A stretch of 64,000 bases of DNA from Sphingobacterium wenxiniae (GTDB taxonomy: Bacteria; Bacteroidota; Bacteroidia; Sphingobacteriales; Sphingobacteriaceae): the NCBI RefSeq assembly GCF_900116225.1, contig NZ_FOZZ01000002.1:62001-126000 (forward strand), in the 5' to 3' direction. The notes under the pieces were generated by a model that had not been told where the DNA came from, made no database searches, and saw nothing but the letters and a program-made list of their open reading frames with translations. The first letter of the stretch is position 1; each line of letters starts with the position of its first letter. Below are positions 1-8,249 of the stretch, piece by piece. Both the position numbers and the translations under genes were made by a program.

Positions 1-7
1 GCTGTCG

Positions 8-1435
8 ATGAAATATTGGTTGCGTGGAGTGTGTATTTTATGCTTATTACTGTACATGGGAGGATTTGCCGAGGCCCAAAGTCAGATCTTTTCGGTTGAT
101 CAGCTTCGAGAACTATCTTTTGAGCCTATAGATGGAAGCGATGGGCTGGAGATGGCCATTGACCGTTTAGGTAATAAATGGGTCCGTGGATATATTCCCT
201 TGAGTTTATTGGGGAAATCGATTGTGTTCCAAATTCCTTCTGCGCGTATTCATCATTATAAATTATTTATATTTCAAGAAGGGAGGTTACAGCAGTTACT
301 TCCCAATACATTTGAAAGTGGAGATTATTTTAAAGCCCGGTTTCCACAGTACAGATTTACAGCACAAGATTCTATTTATTATATTCAACTGCAACATAAC
401 CTGCCGGGGATTTTACAAGTGTCATTATATGAGCGACATGCTTTTTCTTCTGTAGAATCATCACAGTTGCTTCGGATAGGGTTATATTATGGATTGGCTT
501 TGATGTCTGTTGTATTTAATGTGGTATTCTATGTTATATTCCGTGATAAACGCTTTATCACCTATTGTGTGCTGTTATTTACAACTTTTCTTTCTTTTTT
601 CTATGAAGATGGTATGCTATATTATCTTACGGATGGCCGTTGGACAATGGATTACCTTATTATTTGGAATATTAGTATAACAGCCATCGTGTCACTTATG
701 TTTACCTATTATTTCTTAGGATTGGAAAGGGTGTTACGATCCTATATAAAATGGTATATACTGGCTTCTGTTGTCCTGCTATCAGGAGCGTTGGTGTATA
801 CGCTGACGGATTACAACTGGGTTTATCATTGGGTATCTATATTGTGTTTTTGTTTTGCCCTTGTAGCACTCTATTTGGCTATACGGCGTTTTCGTAAAGA
901 TATATATGCACGTTTTTTAGTGCTGTCATTTAGCTTTGTGGTGCTGACGGCTATTTGTTATGTCATGTATACTTATGTGAGCTCTTCCTCCTTTGCTTCT
1001 TTTGATATTGGTGTATTCCGGACGGTGAGTGCCATCGAAATCATTGCTATCAGTTTTGCTATTATCTTTAAAGTGAAAAATTTACAGGAAGAGAACGAGC
1101 GATATCGAATGGAGTTGGATACTTACCTTCGCCGACTAGCCTATCAGTCTAATGGCTTGAAAGACGATGCAAATGAACACGATATCATGATGCTCGGTTC
1201 TCCTGTTCAGCGCACAAAAGAACAAATTGGAGCATCGCTACGGAAACAGTATGAGCTTACGGAACGAGAAATAGACGTATTACACGCCATCTGGGATGGT
1301 TTGACCAACAAGGAGATTGCTGAAAAACTTTTCATTACACTTAGTACAACGAAATATCACGTAAGCAACTTATACTTAAAACTGGATGTCAAAAACCGTA
1401 ATCAGGTACAGGTACTGCGGGATTCATTGAAATAA
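8..1435 (+). CDS. 7TM (DISM-type) membrane receptor fused to LuxR-type DNA-binding domain
   Basis: The 475-residue protein has a signal peptide (residues 1-23), an extracytoplasmic N-terminal domain to about 150, then a run of seven hydrophobic segments (about 155-365) of the 7TMR-DISM type. A short helical linker follows, and then a C-terminal LuxR/GerE helix-turn-helix (about 412-470) with the typical LTEREIDVL and NKEIAEKL motifs. It is probably a one-component sensor that binds a ligand outside the inner membrane and DNA inside. This domain order is known in Bacteroidota, but the ligand is unknown. The ATG lies 7 bases from the window edge, so the upstream control region is not visible. 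It is convergent with the PhnA gene, with a shared hairpin between them. Confidence 0.85.
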   Translation: MKYWLRGVCILCLLLYMGGFAEAQSQIFSVDQLRELSFEPIDGSDGLEMAIDRLGNKWVRGYIPLSLLGKSIVFQIPSARIHHYKLFIFQEGRLQQLLPNTFESGDYFKARFPQYRFTAQDSIYYIQLQHNLPGILQVSLYERHAFSSVESSQLLRIGLYYGLALMSVVFNVVFYVIFRDKRFITYCVLLFTTFLSFFYEDGMLYYLTDGRWTMDYLIIWNISITAIVSLMFTYYFLGLERVLRSYIKWYILASVVLLSGALVYTLTDYNWVYHWVSILCFCFALVALYLAIRRFRKDIYARFLVLSFSFVVLTAICYVMYTYVSSSSFASFDIGVFRTVSAIEIIAISFAIIFKVKNLQEENERYRMELDTYLRRLAYQSNGLKDDANEHDIMMLGSPVQRTKEQIGASLRKQYELTEREIDVLHAIWDGLTNKEIAEKLFITLSTTKYHVSNLYLKLDVKNRNQVQVLRDSLK

Positions 1436-1441
1436 TGAAAC

Positions 1442-1477
1442 GAGAGTCTCTAAAAGCTTATCTTTTTAGACACTCTC
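1442..1477. terminator. Bidirectional terminator between convergent genes
   Basis: Imperfect inverted repeat: left arm 1442-1456, right arm 1462-1477, core CTAAAAG / CTTTTTAG. It separates the 7TM-LuxR gene from the convergent PhnA gene. The same core (GTCTAAAAAG / CTTTTTAGAC) recurs in the terminator after the dipeptidase gene near 56.4 kb. Confidence 0.7.
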
Positions 1478-1483
1478 ATCTGG

Positions 1484-2062
1484 TTAGCCTTTACGCAGAT
1501 ATTTTGTCAGGATAACAATGGTTTGTCCTTCTACCTTTCCTTCAATCTGCTCTGTATTATCGGGTACCAAACGTATATTTTTCACCACCGTGCCCAGTTT
1601 AGCTGACAAGGTTGAGCCTTTTACATCCAATGTTTTTATTAAAACCACGGTATCGCCATCATATAACCTTGTTCCGTTGCTGTCTTGATGAAATTCTACG
1701 GTTCCATCCTGCTCATGATCGCCTGTTTTCTTCGCCCATTCTAAGGTTTCATCATCTAGATAAAGAATATCCAAACTATCGGATGCCCAAGCCTCATTGC
1801 GCAAACGGCTTAACATGCGCCAAGCGACTACCTGTACAGCAGGATGTTCAGACCACATGGTGTCAGAAAGTACTTTCCAATGATCAGCATTTAACTGCTC
1901 ACGTTTTTCTAACTGATCTAAGCAGGTTTTACAGACCAAAACGGCGTTATCCGCATTTACCTGATCAGTTGGTGGTACAGCATAAACAGCTAATTCTCCG
2001 GTGTTTTTACACAGCTCACATTCGTTATTGCTACGTGTCGCTAATTGTTGCTCTAAAGACAT
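1484..2062 (-). CDS. PhnA domain protein
   Basis: The 192-residue protein has an N-terminal zinc-ribbon-like segment with two Cys pairs (CELC near residue 15, CKTC near 44). The C-terminal PhnA domain (about 130-190) contains the DGDTV and KGS stretches of the small SH3-like barrel. The family was once called alkylphosphonate utilization protein, but no phosphonate enzyme is linked to it. No phn genes lie nearby, so its role should be treated as unknown. A TATCTTTG promoter element lies 19 bases upstream. It is transcribed toward the 7TM-LuxR gene and probably alone. Confidence 0.85.
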   Translation of the reverse strand: MSLEQQLATRSNNECELCKNTGELAVYAVPPTDQVNADNAVLVCKTCLDQLEKREQLNADHWKVLSDTMWSEHPAVQVVAWRMLSRLRNEAWASDSLDILYLDDETLEWAKKTGDHEQDGTVEFHQDSNGTRLYDGDTVVLIKTLDVKGSTLSAKLGTVVKNIRLVPDNTEQIEGKVEGQTIVILTKYLRKG

Positions 2063-2855
2063 TGTTTAATTGATTTGCGACAAAGATACGAAATTCTCTA
2101 TGGACTCCTGTTAAAGCCGTCCTGCATAGCAAACGCATTCTATTTTTATTTTTAAAATAAACGGAGGTTTTCTTTCGACAGGTTGTCGATTTTTTCCATC
2201 GCACAACCTGTCCGCCCCTGGCCGGGGCAAGGCTTTGTACCTTTTTTATAAAAGGTACCCAAAAATCGCCGCTGAAAAGTTTTGATGGGTAGGGTATTGC
2301 TAAAATTAGATTTCTACATATTTCAAAATTTTTGAGGCGACATTTAGGGGTAATGAAAGGACAGTGCGAGTAGTCTTTGTAGACTTCAGAAGTTTCAAAA
2401 ACTTCCGAAGTCTATGTTCTTATCGCATGGTCCAATCCTTAACGGAAAAATGGCGCCTCCCTTTTTGTGAAGTATTGTAGTCATTTGCCTTTTGCACAAA
2501 CAACATTTTCACAAAAAGAAGCACCGAGTTTACCTTCGGTGAGCTCGCTTCGCTCGGTTTTGTTTCTTTTTCCGGTCAAAAAGAAAAGCCATGCCACGGC
2601 TCGAGTGGTAAAGAAATTTGAATAAATTAAACCTCCAATTAAACTTTATAACGCTTTGATGCCCGAAGTTTTCAAACGGCGAAGCACTCAACGAAGTTAA
2701 ACTTCGAAAGCTTAAACAACAAAATCTCAAAAATTTTGTAATATTGATTGGAATTTAACATAGAGTGATGATGGTGATACAGCTTATGGTAGTGATGAAC
2801 GTTGCCTCCATAACTTCCTTCACTTTTGTCACTTCGTAACTTTAAACAAAAATAT
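2063..2855. repeat. Gene-free stretch with a cluster of palindromic repeats
   Basis: About 790 bases without a credible gene. Inverted repeats visible: 2177-2186 / 2203-2212 (GACAGGTTGT, perfect 10-bp arms); 2237-2245 / 2250-2258 (GTACCTTTT, perfect); 2381-2395 / 2399-2413 (15-bp arms, one mismatch); a CCGAG / CTCGG dyad near 2525-2558; and TTTCTTTTT / AAAAAGAAA near 2563-2586. The last 90 bases are a degenerate GTGATGGAAGT-like low-complexity tract, similar to ones near 19.58 and 28.75 kb. A 66-codon minus-strand frame at 2530-2730 is low-complexity and runs through the palindromes. The region looks like a sink for dispersed intergenic repeats. Confidence 0.7.
2081..2088 (-). promoter_or_regulatory. 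-7 promoter element of the PhnA gene
   Basis: Read on the minus strand this is TATCTTTG, an exact match to the Bacteroidota TAnnTTTG element. It would give a leader of about 14 nt. A clear TTTG -33 box at the usual spacing is not present. Confidence 0.5.
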
Positions 2856-3722
2856 ATGAAATGGCAAAGCGGCCGCAGAGGCAGTAATATAGACGACAGA
2901 AGAGGAATGAGCGGTGGTCAGAAGTTGACCATAGGCGGCATAGGCGGAGTTATCGTCTTGATAATTGGTTTTCTGATGGGGGGCGATCCTGCACAATTGC
3001 TTAATCAGATGCAGGGTCAAATGAATGGGGCAGGTACTACGGAAGGTACCTATGAATCCACACCGGAGGAAGACCGCTTACTTGATTTTGCTGATGTCGT
3101 ACTGGCAAGTACAGAAGATGTGTGGACAAACCTGTTTAAAGAGGCTGGAGAAGGCTATCCCAAACCGACTATGGCAATCTATACGCAAGGCACGGAAACT
3201 GGTGGTTGCGGTTATGGACAATCCCACTTTGGGCCTTTCTATTGCCCTGGTGATCAAACTGTTTATTTGGATCTGAGCTTTAATAAAGAATTGAGTGGTA
3301 AATATGGTGCAAAAGGAGAATTTGCCTTGGCTTATGTGATTGCTCATGAGGTAGGTCATCATATTCAAAATGTATTGGGAGTGTTGCAGCAAACAAATTC
3401 CCTGCGTGCAAAAATGAGCGAGACGGCATATAACAAAATCTCCGTCATGACTGAATTACAAGCTGACTTTTATGCGGGTGTCTGGGCACACCACGTCAAT
3501 AAGATGACCGATATTGAGCTGACATATCAGGATATTGTGGAGGGAATGCGAGCAGCCGCAGCCGTAGGAGATGACCATTTGCAGGAGCAAGCCTACGGCC
3601 ATTCCAATCCTGAATCTTTCACACATGGAACTTCGGAACAACGGGCTTATTGGTTTAAAAAAGGGTACGATACAGGCGATATCCGAGCAGGCGATACATT
3701 TAGTGACCCGAGTTTGAAATAA
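2856..3722 (+). CDS. Neutral zinc metallopeptidase (YpfJ / KPN_02809 family)
   Basis: Membrane-anchored putative zinc protease of 288 residues from the chosen ATG. That start gives the family-typical N-terminus MKWQSGRRGSNIDDRR; the frame extends to a TTG at 2826, but those ten codons look non-coding. One membrane segment lies at about 23-42. The catalytic motif HEVGHH (an HExxH) is near residue 165, after a Cys-containing GGCGYG segment and a YCPGD motif typical of the family. The substrate is unknown. It appears to be monocistronic, and its upstream region is the palindrome-rich gap. Confidence 0.9.
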   Translation: MKWQSGRRGSNIDDRRGMSGGQKLTIGGIGGVIVLIIGFLMGGDPAQLLNQMQGQMNGAGTTEGTYESTPEEDRLLDFADVVLASTEDVWTNLFKEAGEGYPKPTMAIYTQGTETGGCGYGQSHFGPFYCPGDQTVYLDLSFNKELSGKYGAKGEFALAYVIAHEVGHHIQNVLGVLQQTNSLRAKMSETAYNKISVMTELQADFYAGVWAHHVNKMTDIELTYQDIVEGMRAAAAVGDDHLQEQAYGHSNPESFTHGTSEQRAYWFKKGYDTGDIRAGDTFSDPSLK

Positions 3723-3791
3723 ATAACCATCTGTTAGATATTATTGTATACATTGCATCAGATATTTGCCAATTTTAAAATGATTTTTATG

Positions 3792-4766
3792 CTATTGCAC
3801 CAATAAATTGCAACCCCGGATATCGCTATTGTCAAAACGTCCTAAAATTTCAAAAGAGCCATCGGCATGGTATTTACCCAGATCCTGCGTGGCGATAAAT
3901 GAGCAAGAATGATAATTGGCCAGATCAATAACATTAATTGCTCCAGTACGATTTTCCGCGATCAACGACAAGGGATCGTTGGTATCGCGTATAAGCACCC
4001 GCATCCATGGCGGTGTTTTAAAACGTCCTTTACCCGAAGAATAGCCTTGTGATAGCAATTCTGTCATCCCGTATTCGGAATGGATGTCAGATACACCGAA
4101 GCCTTTGCAAAGAATAGCATGCAGTTCTTCACGTATCATTTCTTTACGTTTGCCTTTCATACCTCCAGTTTCCATTACGGTGAGTTCCGGAAAATCCAAT
4201 TGGAAATGTTCGCAGAAATCCAAAAGCGCATGGGTAACACCGATTAGAATCGTTTTCGTTCCTTTTTCTTTCAGAGCAAGCAATTTGTGGTAAAGTTCTT
4301 CATGATTGAAAAGGAAAAAATTCGACTCTGGCTGTTGGCTTTGCTGTATCAAATCGTTGACCATATAAATCAGTGAGGAGCCTGAACGTTCCAAATAGGA
4401 AGGGAGTAAAGCTAAAAAGGCGATGTTTTGCGATTTTCCGTAAAAAAGCTCGAAACAACGACGGAAGCTTTGTATGTAATAATCCAAGTCAGCTACTAGA
4501 TGTCGGCTGTTAACCATACCTGTTGTGCCTGAGCTGGTAAAGATAACTTCGGGTTTATATCCTCGTCCAATTACATCCTGAGTTTTAAAAAAATCGATGG
4601 GTAGAAAGGGTATGTCTCGGTAGTTTTTTACCGTAGCGGGATGTTTACCTAAATGCTGGACAAATTGACTGTAAATCTGCGTGTTTTCGTATTGAAACCG
4701 AAAGGTTTCAATACATAAACTATGGAAGTCCTGTTCATCGCGTATAGAAAGAATGGAATGTAGCAT
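3792..4766 (-). CDS. LuxE/PaaK-type acyl-protein synthetase
   Basis: The 324-residue protein belongs to the adenylate-forming LuxE group. The glycine/serine/threonine-rich nucleotide-binding motif SSGTTG lies near residue 75, and a C-terminal LGRFDNSDIRGCN segment matches the family's end. LuxE of luminous bacteria activates a fatty acid as acyl-AMP and transfers it to an enzyme cysteine. No luxCDAB genes are present, so here it may activate an acyl or aryl acid for another pathway. It has its own near-consensus promoter only about 11 bases upstream, implying a very short leader. A single gene unit is likely. Confidence 0.8.
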   Translation of the reverse strand: MLHSILSIRDEQDFHSLCIETFRFQYENTQIYSQFVQHLGKHPATVKNYRDIPFLPIDFFKTQDVIGRGYKPEVIFTSSGTTGMVNSRHLVADLDYYIQSFRRCFELFYGKSQNIAFLALLPSYLERSGSSLIYMVNDLIQQSQQPESNFFLFNHEELYHKLLALKEKGTKTILIGVTHALLDFCEHFQLDFPELTVMETGGMKGKRKEMIREELHAILCKGFGVSDIHSEYGMTELLSQGYSSGKGRFKTPPWMRVLIRDTNDPLSLIAENRTGAINVIDLANYHSCSFIATQDLGKYHADGSFEILGRFDNSDIRGCNLLVQ

Positions 4767-4776
4767 GTAATACCTG

Positions 4777-4808
4777 CAAAGGTAAGAAACGTTTTTTCTT
4801 TAAACAAA
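4777..4808 (-). promoter_or_regulatory. Consensus Bacteroidota promoter of the LuxE-like gene
   Basis: On the minus strand: TTTG at 4808-4805 (-33), a 20-bp spacer, then TACCTTTG at 4784-4777 (-7). The predicted start falls within about 5-6 nt of the ATG at 4766, so the transcript would be nearly leaderless. No alternative in-frame Met lies close downstream. Confidence 0.7.
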
Positions 4809-4817
4809 GTAGCCTAT

Positions 4818-6551
4818 TTACGACTCTTCTCCAGCATCCTTAAAAGAGCGTATTTGATCGAACTCATCGCCATATTTTTTCTGAAGGCGTTGCTTCTGTT
4901 TTTTAACGGCCTCTACTGTTATGCCCAATAAGTTGGCAATTTGTGCATTTCTGAGATTGATCTTGAGCAGTAGAATAAGCCGGAGATTAGTTTCGGTAAT
5001 ATCAGGAAACATATACATGATATAATCAAAATAATCCGGTTCTTCGCGAATAAAAGCTGCCTTAAACCTGTTCCAATTCTCATCTGTCATCAAATGTGAA
5101 GTTAACATCTGCTGTAAAGGATCTTTAGGCTTAGGGGAAAGTCTATTGTTGTTTCCGGATTTAATTCGCTCTTTAAGCTTATGGAGTTCCGCTAGTGCGC
5201 TATCTCTTTCCATCATATAGGTTTGGTGAGCTTCTAAAGAATGATTGGCGCGGGCAAGCTTATCTTCTGATACCATCATGGCTAATTTTAGCTCTGCAAT
5301 TTTTTTTTCGGACGCCAACTGCTTGCCATGCAGTTTCGTACGGTATAACATCGCTAAGGCCAAGCACAAAGTTAATAGCAGGATAACAGTTACCACATAG
5401 ATGCGCTTCATAAACGTTTGGTGGTCGATTTCTTTTTGCTGATGCTCAAGCTGCCATTGAAATTTCTGCGCTTCTGTTTGTAGATGCACTTGGGTATTGG
5501 CCTGCTGCATCTTTTCGTTGCTTAAAATATGGTGTAATGAATCCAATACACGGTAGGTTTGTAATTCCGTGGCAGTATCTTTTTCCTTTTTCGCGATTTC
5601 GAGCGCAATTTCCGATAGTTGATAGTAGAAATCTTTAAGATACGGCTTGCTAGACAAATATATTTGGGCCTCTTGAAGGCTTGTCTTCGCCTCCTTTAAT
5701 TTATTTGTATTTTTAAGTGCATTTGCGAGCGCTATCTGCGCATACATTCTGTTGCGATCATCGCCATATCTATTTGATATCCGTATATCTTCGCGTAGTA
5801 ATTTTATTGCTTCTTCGGGTTTGCCATCGTCCATAGCTACGTAAGCCAATTCGCCCAACGCTTTTGCATAGCGTATGCTATCACCTATTTGGATTGCAGT
5901 TTCCTGACTTATCAGATAATAATGTCTAGCTGCATCTAAATTACCCTCCTTATAACGCTCCATTCCTAAGGAAAAAGCTATCTCGGCATAATCTGTTGAA
6001 TGTGGAACTGCGATTTTATGCGCATCTTTTAATAAAGCCGAACCCAATTCCGTATATCCTATAGTACTAAAGTAGTAGCTGTTTTTTTTCAATACATCTA
6101 CGCGTTGTATACCGGTATCTATGAGTGGCTGGTTACGCAATAAATGGGAGGCCTGGAGGAAATAGGGCATGGCTTGTATGTACTCCATGTAGCGGTAGTA
6201 ATAAAATCCTGTTTCCGTGTTGACCCAGATCTGCAGATCCTCATCACGGAGCTGCTTGCTTAGCTGCAGTGCATCTTGATAGAGACGTGCACTTTCTGTA
6301 TTCAAGCTATCCACTTCCTGTCGCCATCTGTCGGCTAATAACACAAGTTGAATAACGTTAACTACTTTTTTATCATCGCCTTTATACAATTGTTTTAACG
6401 AATCAAGTCTGTGCATCAGCACCTGACGATTCGTAATCTTTTTATTGTTTTCGATGATGTCATTCCAAGAGAGTGCCGAAGTCTTGGCAGCCCCAGCAAA
6501 GAAGGGTAATAATAGGATAAAGAATGACAACAGTAATCTGTGCATAGCCAA
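4818..6551 (-). CDS. TPR-containing membrane-anchored transcriptional regulator with C-terminal HTH
   Basis: The 577-residue protein has a signal peptide (1-22), a tetratricopeptide-like helical array (about 60-340) and one membrane segment (about 374-396, YVVTVILLLTLCLALAML). A basic coiled-coil region and a LuxR-like helix-turn-helix at the C-terminus (about 505-560, RNAQIANLLGITVEAVKKQ) follow. This is a Bacteroidota-specific layout in which the extracytoplasmic TPR domain presumably senses a partner and the cytoplasmic end binds DNA. It is divergent from the collar-protein island, so that island is the natural candidate target. Two 18-bp dyads lie 130-170 bases upstream of its start. Confidence 0.8.
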   Translation of the reverse strand: MAMHRLLLSFFILLLPFFAGAAKTSALSWNDIIENNKKITNRQVLMHRLDSLKQLYKGDDKKVVNVIQLVLLADRWRQEVDSLNTESARLYQDALQLSKQLRDEDLQIWVNTETGFYYYRYMEYIQAMPYFLQASHLLRNQPLIDTGIQRVDVLKKNSYYFSTIGYTELGSALLKDAHKIAVPHSTDYAEIAFSLGMERYKEGNLDAARHYYLISQETAIQIGDSIRYAKALGELAYVAMDDGKPEEAIKLLREDIRISNRYGDDRNRMYAQIALANALKNTNKLKEAKTSLQEAQIYLSSKPYLKDFYYQLSEIALEIAKKEKDTATELQTYRVLDSLHHILSNEKMQQANTQVHLQTEAQKFQWQLEHQQKEIDHQTFMKRIYVVTVILLLTLCLALAMLYRTKLHGKQLASEKKIAELKLAMMVSEDKLARANHSLEAHQTYMMERDSALAELHKLKERIKSGNNNRLSPKPKDPLQQMLTSHLMTDENWNRFKAAFIREEPDYFDYIMYMFPDITETNLRLILLLKINLRNAQIANLLGITVEAVKKQKQRLQKKYGDEFDQIRSFKDAGEES

Positions 6552-6680
6552 GCGTTAGGAAAAAAAGTTAATCAACATTTTCATAAATACTATAGAAAAA
6601 GTGGAAATTATTAAGTCTAACAAAAGTAAACAAATAGTTTGAAAAAAATAACACTATTTAAGCGCCATCAGAAGAGATGC

Positions 6681-6721
6681 CCTGTACTTTAGTATAGGGT
6701 CTACCTATTCTTTAGTGTAGG
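6681..6721. promoter_or_regulatory. Pair of 18-bp imperfect dyads upstream of the TPR-HTH regulator
   Basis: Two copies of CCTnTnCTTTAGTnTAGG, at 6681-6698 and 6704-6721, 23 bp apart. Each is itself partly palindromic (CCT...AGG ends). They lie between the TPR-HTH regulator and the island promoter. Spacing close to two helical turns on one DNA face suggests a regulator binding site; no experimental support is visible. Confidence 0.4.
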
Positions 6722-6755
6722 TGAAAAATGACTTTGCCGCTATTTTTTTCTAAAA

Positions 6756-6928
6756 TGTCCACCCTGATGTCCACCATTAAATCAGGTCTTTTCAACCGGA
6801 GTAATTTATCTTTGTTCAGCAATACGACGCTATTCTCCTATTTGAGAAAGTCGGTTGCTTACTATGAAAAAATACCATCTTGGTATCATGAAATGTAAAT
6901 GGGTCTAAGAAGTCCATTTTTAGACCCC
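6756..6928 (+). ncRNA. Short terminated transcription unit, copy 1 (leader or sRNA candidate)
   Basis: Two TGTCCACC boxes 12 bp apart, then TATCTTTG at 6807-6814, and 57 bases later ATGAAAAAATACCAT (6864-6878) and ATGAAATGTAAA (6888-6899). A rho-independent hairpin follows (GGGTCTAA / TTAGACCC, 6900-6928, then a T run). Both ATGs share one frame, giving the 14-residue MKKYHLGIMKCKWV with its stop inside the hairpin. The expected transcript is about 110 nt. A related copy lies at 17757-17921 on the other side of the island. It could be a leader/attenuator, a small RNA or a micro-peptide gene; no Rfam family was recognised by eye. Confidence 0.5.
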
Positions 6929-7050
6929 TTTTTCTCTTTTAAAGATGGTAGGTGTGTAAGATGAGGTGCAACTATGAATACTGAAAAGAGTACTATATTA
7001 TATATAGCACCGGCCTTGAATAAGGTGTACAGTGTTAAAAAAAATAAACC

Positions 7051-7692
7051 ATGAAAAGTAATAACCGTAGGGAATTTATCAAAAACAGCAGCCTGCTGTT
7101 GGGTGGGCTATTGCTCAATTCGAGCAAGATATTTAGCAGGGAAGATGCTGCTTTATTCAGCACAAAGCCTTTTCTTGGGGAAATAGCGATATTTTCTTTC
7201 AACTTTGCGCCCAAAAACTGGGCACAATGCAACGGACAGCTGTTGCCTATTAATCAAAATCAAGCCTTATTTTCATTATTAGGCACTACTTTCGGTGGCG
7301 ATGGTCAGGTTGATTTTGCCCTGCCCGATCTTCGAGGCAGAGTACCCATACATGTAGGCAATGGCCATATTTTGGGGCAAAGAAGCGGTGAGCAGGCACA
7401 CACCTTGCACATGCACGAAATGCCGATGCACAAGCATGCCGGCAAAGTATCCGTTGTCCAAAAGATTGGAGGCAATGCTGACCAGGAAAGCCCTGTCGGG
7501 GCTCTTCCCGGGAAGAACGATAACCATGCAAATCGTTTCTCGGCTTCGTATGACGAGATGATGGAGCTGGCTATTCCGGCAGCTGGAAATGAAGGAACGG
7601 TAGGAGGAAGCCAGGCGCATCAGAATATGCAGCCTTTTCTCACATTAAATTTTTGTATCGCTTTAGTGGGAATTTTCCCAACACGAAATTAA
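7051..7692 (+). CDS. Tail-collar domain protein 1 with Tat-type signal
   Basis: 213 residues. The N-terminus NNRREFIKNSSLLLGGLLLN fits a twin-arginine signal (RR-x-F-[IL]-K followed by a hydrophobic stretch), which is unusual for a phage-tail-like protein. Residues about 42-100 are a Tail_Collar domain (GEIAIF..NFAP..W..CNGQLLP...FGGDG...FALPDLRGR). An HxH motif (MHKH) follows near residue 130, and the shared C-terminus is NMQPFLTLNFCIALVGIFP. Similar proteins outside phages are annotated microcystin-dependent protein (MdpB-like). It is the first of three paralogs in a row. The next gene starts 5 bases after its stop, so the two are probably co-translated. No other phage genes are near. Confidence 0.85.
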   Translation: MKSNNRREFIKNSSLLLGGLLLNSSKIFSREDAALFSTKPFLGEIAIFSFNFAPKNWAQCNGQLLPINQNQALFSLLGTTFGGDGQVDFALPDLRGRVPIHVGNGHILGQRSGEQAHTLHMHEMPMHKHAGKVSVVQKIGGNADQESPVGALPGKNDNHANRFSASYDEMMELAIPAAGNEGTVGGSQAHQNMQPFLTLNFCIALVGIFPTRN

Positions 7693-7697
7693 CGATT

Positions 7698-8237
7698 ATG
7701 GCAGCAGATCCCTTTGTAGCAGAAATAACTATTTATGCCTGTAATTTCCCTCCAAGAGGTTGGGCAGCATGTGATGGACAATTATTACCTATATCGCAGA
7801 ATACCGCTTTATTCGCGTTATTAGGCACTACTTATGGCGGCGATGGTAAATCCACCTTTGCTCTGCCTGATATGCGGGGGCGGGTGCCCATGCATCCCGG
7901 GCAAGGTCCGGGCTTATCTTACCACGATCTGGGCGAGACTGGAGGCTCGAAAACAGTTACGCTTCTGGAAAGTGAAATCCCGCAACATAGTCACCCTATA
8001 AAAAACATCAGCTATCCGGTAGCGGGAGAGGCAGCTACGGCGAGTCCCGTGCAAGCCTATCTGGCTGAGGTAGCTGGAGAAAACCTGTACAGCAGCACAT
8101 CGGCCAATGGGACAGCAAGAGATCTGATGGTGTTTGACTTGCCTGTCGGGGGCGATCTGCCCCATAACAATATGCAACCCTATTTAACATTAAATTTTTG
8201 TATTGCTCTGCAGGGCGTATTCCCTCCAAGAGGTTAA
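7698..8237 (+). CDS. Tail-collar domain protein 2
   Basis: 179 residues from the ATG at 7698; the frame is open to 7653 but overlaps the previous gene. It has the Tail_Collar core (residues 5-70: CDGQLLPIS, TYGGDG, FALPDMRGR), an HSH motif (IPQHSHP) near 95, and the paralog-wide end NMQPYLTLNFCIALQGVFPP. It lacks a signal peptide, unlike the preceding copy. Collar folds of phage short tail fibres form metal-stabilised trimers through HxH motifs, so three adjacent paralogs could form a mixed trimer (inference). Confidence 0.85.
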   Translation: MAADPFVAEITIYACNFPPRGWAACDGQLLPISQNTALFALLGTTYGGDGKSTFALPDMRGRVPMHPGQGPGLSYHDLGETGGSKTVTLLESEIPQHSHPIKNISYPVAGEAATASPVQAYLAEVAGENLYSSTSANGTARDLMVFDLPVGGDLPHNNMQPYLTLNFCIALQGVFPPRG

Positions 8238-8249
8238 TAATAATAAACT

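Larger units (their letters stand above)
6552..7050. other. Divergent intergenic control region of the collar island
   Basis: About 500 bases without a conventional gene. In order it holds an AT-rich leader of the TPR-HTH gene, the two 18-bp dyads (6681-6721), two TGTCCACC direct repeats (6756-6763 and 6768-6775), a TATCTTTG promoter element (6807-6814), a mini-ORF unit (6864-6905), a strong terminator (6900-6928), and about 120 bases of AT-rich sequence before the first collar gene. No second clear promoter is seen after the terminator, so the island could be expressed by read-through. Confidence 0.6.

Noticed and set aside
2530..2730. 66-codon minus-strand frame in the palindrome cluster
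   Set aside because: It reads through the palindromes and gives a low-complexity basic end (RKKKQNRAKRAHRR). Similar frames occur by chance in dispersed intergenic repeats.
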